A DNA stretch of 64,000 bases from CAYWMD01 sp964458575 (GTDB lineage Bacteria; Verrucomicrobiota; Verrucomicrobiia; Limisphaerales; JADLHS01): assembly GCA_964458575.1 (NCBI GenBank), contig CAYWMD010000017.1, positions 1 through 64,000 of the forward strand. Direction: 5' to 3'. Shown here piece after piece: positions 44,110-52,092 of the stretch. Made by a program: the position numbers and the translations under genes. Position 1 is the first letter of the stretch. Each line of letters opens with the position of its first letter. The notes beneath the pieces were generated by a model, which did no database searches, had not been told where the DNA came from, and saw only the letters and a program-made list of their open reading frames with translations.

Positions 44110-47100
44110 ATGCCCCAGATGTTTAATGACTCGTGTTCGTTCCGCTCTTTGTACCCCGTGATCGGCCGCGTTTCGGTCGGCATCTTTTTGATGCTGGTAA
44201 CATCCCCGCTGCTCGCGCAATGGACAAACGTGGGGGTCGGGATTGATTACCAGAAGGTGACGATCACCATGAACGACGGAAAGAACAACAATCTGTTCCT
44301 GTCGCGCATGACCGCCAGTAACACTAATTGCATCATCAACAGCATGATTGCATCCCAGCGCGTGGCTGGCGCCCGGGAAAAGCCCAGCGCCATGGCCACG
44401 CGGATGGAGGACGCGATCAATTATTGGGGCGAAAGCTGGGGGCAACGCAATGACGTGATCGTGGCGATCAACGGCAGTTTTGAAAATACCAGCACCGCGA
44501 CGATTGCCGGCGGCGATTACTACGACGGTTGGTGCGCCAAGCGGTTCGACGATTGGAGCGGGCAGATGGGGTTTATTTGGCGGATGGACCGAAGCTACTA
44601 CATGGGCGTCTGTGCGCGCTACAAGCCGGGGGATCAAACCCTGACCGTGGGTGGTGTCAGCCACAGCTACGACGGCATCAACATTGTCCGGACCAACGAC
44701 CAGTTGATCATTTACACGCCGCAGTACAACAACAACACGCTGACGGACAACAGCGGCGTGGAGGTGCTGGTGGAGATGTCCGGGCCGCTGGTGTATCTGG
44801 ATTCGCCCGCGCCTGTCACGGGAACGATCCGGCAGGTGCGCGTGGGCCAGGGTTCCACCCGAATTCCGTTCGATCACATTGTCCTCTCCGGTCGCGGCAC
44901 ATCGGCCACCTATTTGCAGAACAACGCCCAAGTGGGACAGCCGGTTCAAATCTACCAGCATCTGCTGAAGTATGATGGGCCGACCGGCAATCTGTGCAGC
45001 AGCGCCGACAACCGGAGCTTCGTCAAAACTTACGGCCTGGCCCAGGGAAATTTTCACTTTCTGAAGAACAGCCAGGTTATTCCCACGGACAACACCGGCA
45101 TGATCGTGCGCCGGGCGCGAACCTTCGTTGCCTACAATGCGACCAACGTATTCTTCGGCGTCTGCGACGAACGCAGCGGCAGCGTCGGCATGACCAGTGA
45201 CGAAATGGGCTGGTTCTGTCTCACGAATCTCCTCGCGACCGAAGCGGTCAACATGGATGGCGGCGGCTCCTCCGTGATGGTCGTGAACGGGGCGATCAAG
45301 AACAGCCCAACCGACGGCTCTGAGCGGTCCGTGGTCAATGGATTGATGATGGTCAACGTAAAGCCCAAGCTCACCTCGACCGCCTATGCGTCCGGTCAAA
45401 GCGTGAAAACCACCGCCAGCGCCAACTTCCGGCTCGGGCCTGGCACGGATTATTTTTCATTCATGACGCTGGCGAACGGCGCGCAAGGAACGGTGTTGAG
45501 CCACCAAATCGGCGGAGTGTACGCCAAGGGCTTTTACTGGTGGCAATGTGATTTTGGCGGCACGAACGGCTGGATCGCCGAAAGCACCCTGGCGGCATCC
45601 GCCACCCCGCCGTTTCTGGTCCTGCAACCGTCCAACCGGGTCGTGGCGACCGGCGGTTCGACCAATTTCACGGTTGTCGCCACGGGGTCGAGTCCGCTTC
45701 ACTTCCAATGGCAGAAGAACCTGACCAATCTCATCAACGGCGGTCACTACTCCGGCTGCACCAACGCCACCCTCACCATCACCGGCGCCGACTCCAACGA
45801 CGTCGCCAGCTTCCGCTGTGTCGTCACCAACACTTACGGCAGCACCAACTCGGTCGCGGTGACCCTGTCCATTGTCAATCCTCCCGCAACGCCGGTCGCC
45901 AGCGCGGCGAGCGCCGTAACCAGCAGCGGGTTCACCGCGAACTGGGGCAGCGCGGCGCTGGCGCTCGGTTATCGGCTGGATATTTCAACGACCAATACGT
46001 TCGCCAGCTTCGTACCGGGTTACCAGAATCTTGACGTGGGCAACATGTTGAACCGGGTTGTGAGCGGTCTGGGCGGAGGCGTGACTTGTTATTACCGCGT
46101 CCGGGCTTACAACAACGACGGCACCAGCGGCAACTCCGGGACCATCTCAGTCACAACGTCCGTGGGACCGCCGGCGGCGCCCGTCGCCAACGCGGCCACC
46201 GTGCTCACGAGCACCGCGTTCACGGCCAACTGGAACGGTGTCACGGGAGCAACGGGCTACCGGCTCGACGTCTCCAGCACAAACTCGTTCGAGCATTATG
46301 TGAGTGGTTATCAGGATGCGGAGGCCGGCAACCTGGTCAGCCTGTGCGTGAGCGGGTTGAATGGGGACACGACTTACTTCTACCGCGTGCGGGCGTATAA
46401 CACCAACGGGGCCAGTGCCAGTTCGGGCACGATTGCGGTCACCCTGCCGCAAACCACGGACTACGGCTGCCTCACGGTTTCCAATGCCGGTTTCGAAAAC
46501 GGGTTCGGCGTGGCCGGCGGCGGCACCATCGCGAACGGCTGGACCGAATGGGAAGGGTTGCCAACCGGCACCATCGGCTACGATGAAACGGTCACCGTTC
46601 ACGGCGGTCTGCATTCCCAGCGCATCCGCATCCAGGGTGTGACCAACGGTCCAACTGCCGGCGGAACTTATCAGCGCGTCCCGGCGGTTGCCGGCTTGGC
46701 TTACTCCATCAGCGTCTGGACCTATGCTGCCGATGCGTTGTCCGTTTGCCATCTGGGCGTTGACCCGGCAGGTGGGACGAACGCGAACAGCGGGACCATC
46801 TGGTCGCCCGGCAACAACTCCTCGTCTTGGCAGAAGCGGACGTGGACCGGGCTAGCGGAGGCCGACCACCTCACCATTTTCCTCAAGGTGACCGCGCCCA
46901 CCGACACTGCGAGGCGGAACGGATACTTTGACGATCTTATAACGACGGAACAACGTCCCCAATTGGTGACCGCGTGGAATGGCCCCGACCTGACGCTGAC
47001 CTGGCCCGATTGCCCGCAAGCGCGGCTCGAACAAGCCGGCAGCCTGACGGCGCCGGTTGGGTGGACCACGGTCACGAACCCGATCAGCAATTTGGGCGGA

Positions 47101-47163
47101 CTGAACACGGTCACGCTCACGCCGGCCGATGGCGGCGCTTTTTTCAGATTGGTGCTGGAGTGA
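44110..47163 (+). CDS. Exported phosphodiester glycosidase (NAGPA/DUF2233-like) with SH3, Ig, FN3 and jelly-roll modules
   Basis: About 1017 residues from ATG 44110 (an in-frame TTG at 44080 overlaps the previous stop). A signal peptide ends near 'VTSPLLAQWTNVGVG'. Residues about 40-430 form a phosphodiester glycosidase domain with the signature 'AVNMDGGGSSVMVVNG', the same fold as the human uncovering enzyme that removes GlcNAc from phosphate. A bacterial SH3-like segment ('ASANFRLGPGTDYFSFM') follows, then an Ig-like module ('FRCVVTNTYGSTNSV'), two FN3-like modules and the shared jelly-roll module ('GGLHSQRIRIQG') ending 'AFFRLVLE'. It lies 26 bases after P1 and shares its modules, so it belongs to the same operon. 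It may release sugar-phosphate linkages from a surface glycan. Confidence 0.83.
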   Translation: MPQMFNDSCSFRSLYPVIGRVSVGIFLMLVTSPLLAQWTNVGVGIDYQKVTITMNDGKNNNLFLSRMTASNTNCIINSMIASQRVAGAREKPSAMATRMEDAINYWGESWGQRNDVIVAINGSFENTSTATIAGGDYYDGWCAKRFDDWSGQMGFIWRMDRSYYMGVCARYKPGDQTLTVGGVSHSYDGINIVRTNDQLIIYTPQYNNNTLTDNSGVEVLVEMSGPLVYLDSPAPVTGTIRQVRVGQGSTRIPFDHIVLSGRGTSATYLQNNAQVGQPVQIYQHLLKYDGPTGNLCSSADNRSFVKTYGLAQGNFHFLKNSQVIPTDNTGMIVRRARTFVAYNATNVFFGVCDERSGSVGMTSDEMGWFCLTNLLATEAVNMDGGGSSVMVVNGAIKNSPTDGSERSVVNGLMMVNVKPKLTSTAYASGQSVKTTASANFRLGPGTDYFSFMTLANGAQGTVLSHQIGGVYAKGFYWWQCDFGGTNGWIAESTLAASATPPFLVLQPSNRVVATGGSTNFTVVATGSSPLHFQWQKNLTNLINGGHYSGCTNATLTITGADSNDVASFRCVVTNTYGSTNSVAVTLSIVNPPATPVASAASAVTSSGFTANWGSAALALGYRLDISTTNTFASFVPGYQNLDVGNMLNRVVSGLGGGVTCYYRVRAYNNDGTSGNSGTISVTTSVGPPAAPVANAATVLTSTAFTANWNGVTGATGYRLDVSSTNSFEHYVSGYQDAEAGNLVSLCVSGLNGDTTYFYRVRAYNTNGASASSGTIAVTLPQTTDYGCLTVSNAGFENGFGVAGGGTIANGWTEWEGLPTGTIGYDETVTVHGGLHSQRIRIQGVTNGPTAGGTYQRVPAVAGLAYSISVWTYAADALSVCHLGVDPAGGTNANSGTIWSPGNNSSSWQKRTWTGLAEADHLTIFLKVTAPTDTARRNGYFDDLITTEQRPQLVTAWNGPDLTLTWPDCPQARLEQAGSLTAPVGWTTVTNPISNLGGLNTVTLTPADGGAFFRLVLE

Positions 47164-47198
47164 CACAATCCTGGTCGCGTCGGCCAAGGTTCGAAAGA

Positions 47199-48254
47199 AT
47201 GCAAACCAAACCGCCACCTCGAGACCGCCCGCTTAGGGGTAAAGTGTGGGCCGGAGTTGTTTTGTTTGTCCTCGTGGTTCTGCTGGCCGTTTGGTGGTTT
47301 CGTCATACGGCGAAAGAGGGTGTTTCCACAATTGCCGATGTTGCCGAGACCGCGAGATCCGCCAAGACTGCTCTCGTTGCCGGGACAATGCCCGCGGCCA
47401 CACTCGTTCCGGAACAACCAGCCGCCGCCGCGACCCCTTCACATGTGGAACGGGTGTTCGACTCGAACAGGATCTCGGGTCGCGTTTTGTACGCCCGGGG
47501 TCGGGACAGCAAATTCGTTCCGAATTCGGACGCGGCTTCAGGCTGGGACCTGTGGGTGCGCGATCCCTCCGGCGCTGAACGACTCGTCAACGCCAGTGTG
47601 TACAGCGCCAGGTTTTCGCCGGACGGCCAGCGCGTTGCCTACACCACCAGCGACGCCACCCTGCGCGTTGAGGATTCGCAGGGAAACAAGCTGGCCGAGG
47701 TCAGAGGCGGATATGCGCCTCAATGGAAGCCCGATGGCAGTGCCATCGTTTTCGCGAAAGTGCCTGAAGGACGTGACCTGCATCTGCCGGGTGCGTTGCA
47801 TCTGGCCACCCTCGACCCGGCTTCGGGAGGCGTTAAATTATTGACCGATGGGCGTTTTGACGACGGTCGGCCTGAGTTTTCGGCGTCCGGCAGTTGGATT
47901 CTGTTCGTGAGCGGCGGTCGCACCGGCCTGGCGTCGTTCTGGAAGGTTGATTCCAAAGGCGGCGAGCCGGAACAAATCACCAACATCGGCCAGCAGGCGG
48001 TGGCGGCATCCTTCGTCCCCACGCCCTATCGAACGACGATCTGGTCGTCGGACGGTCGCTGGTTTGTTTATGATTTCAAGAGCGGTGAACGAAGACAGAT
48101 CTGGGGATTGGAATTTACGGCCAACGGCGAACTTGGGCGCGCGGTGCAACTCGCGGAAGGACTTGAACCCCGCTGGGCAGCCGATGGCCGGACGATCGTC
48201 TATTCCAAAACGATCAATGGCCAGACCGAAACAGCGGTGGCAACATTGCCGTGA
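47199..48254 (+). CDS. TolB-like beta-propeller protein, membrane-anchored
   Basis: A 351-residue protein from ATG 47199; the longer open frame to 46974 is antisense-like overlap with the glycosidase. After a basic stretch (MQTKPPPRDRPLRGK) comes a membrane segment ('VWAGVVLFVLVVLLAVWW'), an Ala/Pro-rich linker, and WD40-like PD40 repeats: 'SARFSPDGQRVAYTTSD', 'PQWKPDGSAIVFAKV', 'PEFSASGSWILFVSGG', 'TIWSSDGRWFVYDF', 'PRWAADGRTIVYSK'. Such propellers are usually periplasmic scaffold or binding proteins. Its gene starts 35 bases after the glycosidase gene and ends 4 bases before the peptidase gene, so it belongs to the operon. Confidence 0.82.
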   Translation: MQTKPPPRDRPLRGKVWAGVVLFVLVVLLAVWWFRHTAKEGVSTIADVAETARSAKTALVAGTMPAATLVPEQPAAAATPSHVERVFDSNRISGRVLYARGRDSKFVPNSDAASGWDLWVRDPSGAERLVNASVYSARFSPDGQRVAYTTSDATLRVEDSQGNKLAEVRGGYAPQWKPDGSAIVFAKVPEGRDLHLPGALHLATLDPASGGVKLLTDGRFDDGRPEFSASGSWILFVSGGRTGLASFWKVDSKGGEPEQITNIGQQAVAASFVPTPYRTTIWSSDGRWFVYDFKSGERRQIWGLEFTANGELGRAVQLAEGLEPRWAADGRTIVYSKTINGQTETAVATLP

Positions 48255-48258
48255 GCAG

Positions 48259-50256
48259 ATGAAGCCAGCGAACAACAAACATAAAATCCCTAACTCCGAA
48301 GCCAAGCCGGATCGCACGCAGGTTCGTGGCGGTTGGTGTTTGAAGATTCATTGGTGTTTGGGGTTTGGACTTTGGTGTTTAGCCTTTCCTGCCCAGGCCG
48401 TTCTGTTCCGCCTTCCCCTCGCGTCCAACACCACGACGCACTATTACTACGACCACGGCAGCACGACGGACTGGAAGTGCGGCAACGAAACCTATTCCGG
48501 CCATCGCGGCACTGATTTTTCCGGCGGACCGCGGGGCAAGGCGATCTACGCCGGCGCCGTCGGCACGTTGCACTCCAAAATTGACGGCTTTGGCGACGGC
48601 AGTTGGGGCAGCACGGACGGCGGAGGATTTGGCAATCACGTCCGCGTCAGCCATTCCGGAGGTTTCCTGAGCATTTACGCCCACATGACCGCCGGCTCGG
48701 TCACGAGCAAATCCACCGGGTCGGCCATCGCGTGCGGTGAACAAATCGGCGGCGTCGGGACTTCCGGCAATTCGACTGGGTTGCATCTGCACTTCGAAGT
48801 GAGAGTGAACAACGTCGCCGACGATCCGTATCAAGGGGCCTGCGGGGGTCCGTTGACCTACTGGGTGAATCAAAACAACGGCAACCCGGTCACGACCTGC
48901 GAAGGGGCGGGCGGCACGGACGGGGCCACCTTTGTTTCCGAGAATTATCCCGATGGCAGCGTATTGAGTCCGGGGCAGGGATTCACCAAGCAGTTTGTCT
49001 TGAAGAATTCCGGCACGACGACCTGGACGGCCAACGGGACGAACGGTTACACGTTGAAGCACACTTCGGATTCTCCAACGAGTCCCAATCTGGGCGCGGC
49101 GCTGCACACGGTGCTGTCAAATAACGTCGCCGCCGGCGTCAACTACACCTTCAACCTCCCGCTGATCGCTCCGACCACACCCGGCACGTATCAGGCCAAC
49201 TTCAAGATGAAGAATTCTTCCGGTGCCGAGTTTGGCGATCCGGTTTGGGCGAATATCGTCGTGCAGATTCCACCTGCGCCTCCCGCACCGACCGCCCTCG
49301 CCGCAACCAGTATCACCAGCGGCGGGTTCAATGCGAATTGGACCAGCGCCAACGGCGCAACCGGATACCGCCTCGACGTCTCAACCAATGTCACGTTCAG
49401 CAGTTTTGTGAGTGGTTATCAGAACCTGGATGTTGGCAACGTGACCAATCGCATGGTAAGCGGACTGACCGCCGGAAGGGCTTATTATTACCGGTTGCGC
49501 GCCTACAACGCCGGTGGCAACAGCACAAATTCAGGCGTCGTTACGGCAACCACCATCGCAGCCAGTCCGTGCTTCGCGATCCTTGACTCGGGCTTTGAAG
49601 GCGGTTTCACCTTGGCGGGCGGCGGCAACATCGCCAATCAATGGACGGAGTGGGAAGCCGAACCCGGCGTGGTGGTCGGCTACGATGAAACCGGCGTCAC
49701 TCATGGCGGTGGACATTCGCAACGCCTTCGCGTGTGGGGCGGGGCCGGGGGCACTTCGGGCGGTGTCTATCAGCGAATCCCGGTGAGCGCGGGAATTCCA
49801 TTTTCGATCAGCGTGTGGATGTTTGCCGACGACACCATGACGGCTTGCTCGTTGGGCGTGGACCCGGCTGGCGGCACCAACGCGGCCAGCGGCGTGTTTT
49901 GGTCGTCCCCCAGCACCAATGTCGCCTGGGTGCAGCGAACGTTGACCGGAACGACATTGGCCGATTACCTGACCGTGTATCTCAGGGTGACTTCGTCGGA
50001 CAGCAACAAGCGCAACGGCTACTTCGATGATGCCGAGCCGGGCGCAAAGCCGCTTCAACTCCAGGTCCAGCGCAGCGGAAATGGTTTGACGCTTGGCTGG
50101 CCGGAGTGTCCGGGTGCCTCGCTGCAACAGGCCACGAATTTAACCACTCCGACCTGGACGGCGGTGACCAATCAGGCCACCGTCGCGGGAGGACAAAAGA
50201 CCATCAGCCTCACGCCCGCTGGCAGTGCCGGCTACTTCCGGCTCATTCAAGACTGA
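48259..50256 (+). CDS. Exported M23 peptidase with NBR1-Ig-like, FN3 and jelly-roll modules
   Basis: A 665-residue protein from ATG 48259. The signal peptide ('IHWCLGFGLWCLAFPAQA') is written in a 7-bp repeat tract. Residues about 55-200 are an M23 (LytM) metallopeptidase: 'HRGTDFSGG' supplies the H-x-x-x-D zinc ligands, and 'GLHLHFEVRV' the H-x-H motif. It may cleave cell-wall or other glycine-rich peptides. Then follow an NBR1-type Ig-like domain ('GQGFTKQFVLKNSGTTTWTA'), an FN3 module ('GYRLDVSTNVTFSSFVSGYQ') and the shared jelly-roll module ending in 'GYFRLIQD'. It is the last gene of the plus-strand operon and ends 12 bases from the end of the convergent sialidase-like gene. Confidence 0.87.
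   Translation: MKPANNKHKIPNSEAKPDRTQVRGGWCLKIHWCLGFGLWCLAFPAQAVLFRLPLASNTTTHYYYDHGSTTDWKCGNETYSGHRGTDFSGGPRGKAIYAGAVGTLHSKIDGFGDGSWGSTDGGGFGNHVRVSHSGGFLSIYAHMTAGSVTSKSTGSAIACGEQIGGVGTSGNSTGLHLHFEVRVNNVADDPYQGACGGPLTYWVNQNNGNPVTTCEGAGGTDGATFVSENYPDGSVLSPGQGFTKQFVLKNSGTTTWTANGTNGYTLKHTSDSPTSPNLGAALHTVLSNNVAAGVNYTFNLPLIAPTTPGTYQANFKMKNSSGAEFGDPVWANIVVQIPPAPPAPTALAATSITSGGFNANWTSANGATGYRLDVSTNVTFSSFVSGYQNLDVGNVTNRMVSGLTAGRAYYYRLRAYNAGGNSTNSGVVTATTIAASPCFAILDSGFEGGFTLAGGGNIANQWTEWEAEPGVVVGYDETGVTHGGGHSQRLRVWGGAGGTSGGVYQRIPVSAGIPFSISVWMFADDTMTACSLGVDPAGGTNAASGVFWSSPSTNVAWVQRTLTGTTLADYLTVYLRVTSSDSNKRNGYFDDAEPGAKPLQLQVQRSGNGLTLGWPECPGASLQQATNLTTPTWTAVTNQATVAGGQKTISLTPAGSAGYFRLIQD
48335..48390. repeat. 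Heptad repeat tract coding for a signal peptide
   Basis: Eight consecutive degenerate 7-bp units (GGTGTTT, GAAGATT, CATTGGT, GTTTGGG, GTTTGGA, CTTTGGT, GTTTAGC, CTTTCCT) run through the hydrophobic core of the M23 peptidase's signal peptide. The unit resembles the complement of the GTCCAAA repeat at 12425. Confidence 0.75.
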
Positions 50257-50268
50257 CCGACGCCGCGG

Positions 50269-51996
50269 TCATAAAGGTGTGACGTGCACCTTCACGGACT
50301 TGATCAACATGCCGGCATCGTCGGTCGCGACGGCTGTTGACCGCAGGCGCAAATAACAAACGCCGTCGGTGGAGACGAATTGGTGAAGACGGCCAATCTC
50401 CGCGCCATCCAGTTCCAACAGCGCCTCTTGATTCAGGCAGTCCCACGAAACTTTCAACTCGTGCCATTTCCCCGGCAGAAGATCCCCCGGTGTGGCCAGC
50501 CAGCTTCCACCGCTGCCATTGAGTTCGACGCGACCCTTGGGCGTAATCCGAATTGGAAACGAACCGTCACGCGCCAGTCCAGGCAGGTCGTAGTGGTCGG
50601 ACAACGTCAGATGCGCTCCCTGAAACTTCGGTTCGATCCTAACCTGGAGCGTGATCGTTCCTTTGCGCCCGAACGGAAAATTCAGGCACGCCGCCGCGGT
50701 GACATTGGTCTTGGGTTTGAGCATTTGCAGAACCTTGCCCGCGCCGCCGTCAGGATCGGTAACCATGGCAACACCCTCCGAGGACAAAGTTGACCAGCGC
50801 CGGAGGCCGTGCCGGAAATCCTCGGTGAAATTGTTTGCAGTGATAAACGCCGGATCAATCGTGGCGATGAATCCGCTGGCATTGAGCAGCAAGCGGCCAT
50901 TTGCCATTTGCGTCACGAAAGGATAGCCGACGGACTTGTTCGACGTGACACGCGCCACTTCACGATAGCCCTTCCAGGCTTTGCCCTCGTCGTCGGAAAT
51001 CGCGGCGGCGAGGACGGCGCGCTCGGCGTTGCCCCACTTGATGGGCAGCAACCCTTCCGCGCCGCAGTTGTTCCAGAGCAACAGCAGCCGTCCATCTTTG
51101 AGCCGGAGGGGCGCCATGGCGGATTGATTGCTGACAAAGCGCGTGTGCCGCGCCGGAGTCCACGTCTTGCCGTGGTCCGAGGAAAACGATTCCCAATGGA
51201 ATCCATCCTGCGACCGTGGCAGCAGCCAGAGACGGCTGTCCTTGAGTTCGATGCCCACCGGCTCCACGGCTCCGCCTTCATACCAGTCCGCGGCGCCGGT
51301 GTTCATGTTGATTTCCGCCTCGGGCAGTTTCCAGGTTGCACCGTTGTCATCCGAGTAAGGGCACACGCTGACCCACGCGCCCACGCGCCGAGTGGACAGC
51401 GCACTGATTGGGGCAAAGATCCGGCCGCGCGAAGTTTGAAATGAGTTGTTGCTCGAACCGGTGTATTCGTAACCGAAGAGCACATCCTGCACTTTATCCC
51501 ACGTCTTACCGCCGTCACGCGAACGCGCGTGCCAGAGGAGGGACTTGGACTTGGAACGGTCCTTGAAATCGAAGTGATAATATTCCAGGCCGAAGAGGTG
51601 GATGTAACCTTTGTCGTCCACCAGGCTCGCGCCGCCGGACCAAGAGGCCTTTTCCTTGGCGGGAAATTCAAACAGGTTGACGGGTTGCGACCAGGTGGCC
51701 GCGTTGTCCTTGGAGAATACCGCCGTGGCAAACTGCTTCCCGTTGACGTTGGCAGTGGCCCACAGCATGACGCGCCCGTCCGGCAGGGCGAGCGGAAGTC
51801 CGGCAAAGCTCGTGGATTGCACGACCACCACGTCGCCGGGCCGATCACCAAAAAGCGGTTCACTTGACGCCGAGTCGTAAGCGTCCGACTGCATGACCTT
51901 CTCGTCCGCTTTGCGGGTCTCAAATTGCGCCGCACGAACAATGTCGCTTGGCGCAATGGCCAAAACGGTTACGAGGATGTGTCGGGTGAAGATCAT
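50269..51996 (-). CDS. Exported sialidase-like (BNR) protein
   Basis: A 575-residue protein with an N-terminal signal sequence ('RHILVTVLAIAPSDIVRAAQ'). It contains several Asp-box motifs (S-x-D-x-G-x-T-W): 'SKDNAATW', 'SRDGGKTW', 'SDDNGATW', 'SSDHGKTW' and 'SDDEGKAW', spaced as in six-bladed sialidase propellers; a C-terminal beta domain (about residues 400-575; 'GTITLQVRIEPKFQGAHL') follows. The arginine triad cannot be placed with certainty. Exo-alpha-sialidase or a related exoglycosidase activity is inferred. It is the last gene of the minus-strand operon, 96 bases downstream of P2 and tail to tail with the M23 gene. Confidence 0.82.
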   Translation of the reverse strand: MIFTRHILVTVLAIAPSDIVRAAQFETRKADEKVMQSDAYDSASSEPLFGDRPGDVVVVQSTSFAGLPLALPDGRVMLWATANVNGKQFATAVFSKDNAATWSQPVNLFEFPAKEKASWSGGASLVDDKGYIHLFGLEYYHFDFKDRSKSKSLLWHARSRDGGKTWDKVQDVLFGYEYTGSSNNSFQTSRGRIFAPISALSTRRVGAWVSVCPYSDDNGATWKLPEAEINMNTGAADWYEGGAVEPVGIELKDSRLWLLPRSQDGFHWESFSSDHGKTWTPARHTRFVSNQSAMAPLRLKDGRLLLLWNNCGAEGLLPIKWGNAERAVLAAAISDDEGKAWKGYREVARVTSNKSVGYPFVTQMANGRLLLNASGFIATIDPAFITANNFTEDFRHGLRRWSTLSSEGVAMVTDPDGGAGKVLQMLKPKTNVTAAACLNFPFGRKGTITLQVRIEPKFQGAHLTLSDHYDLPGLARDGSFPIRITPKGRVELNGSGGSWLATPGDLLPGKWHELKVSWDCLNQEALLELDGAEIGRLHQFVSTDGVCYLRLRSTAVATDDAGMLIKSVKVHVTPL

Positions 51997-52092
51997 GCGG
52001 AGTTGTTCATAACACCTCCGGGGAGATGTTTCAACAACGTCGGACAGGCCGACCGGCCGGGAAGGTTGTTTCGACGGCGCGTCGGTACTCGG

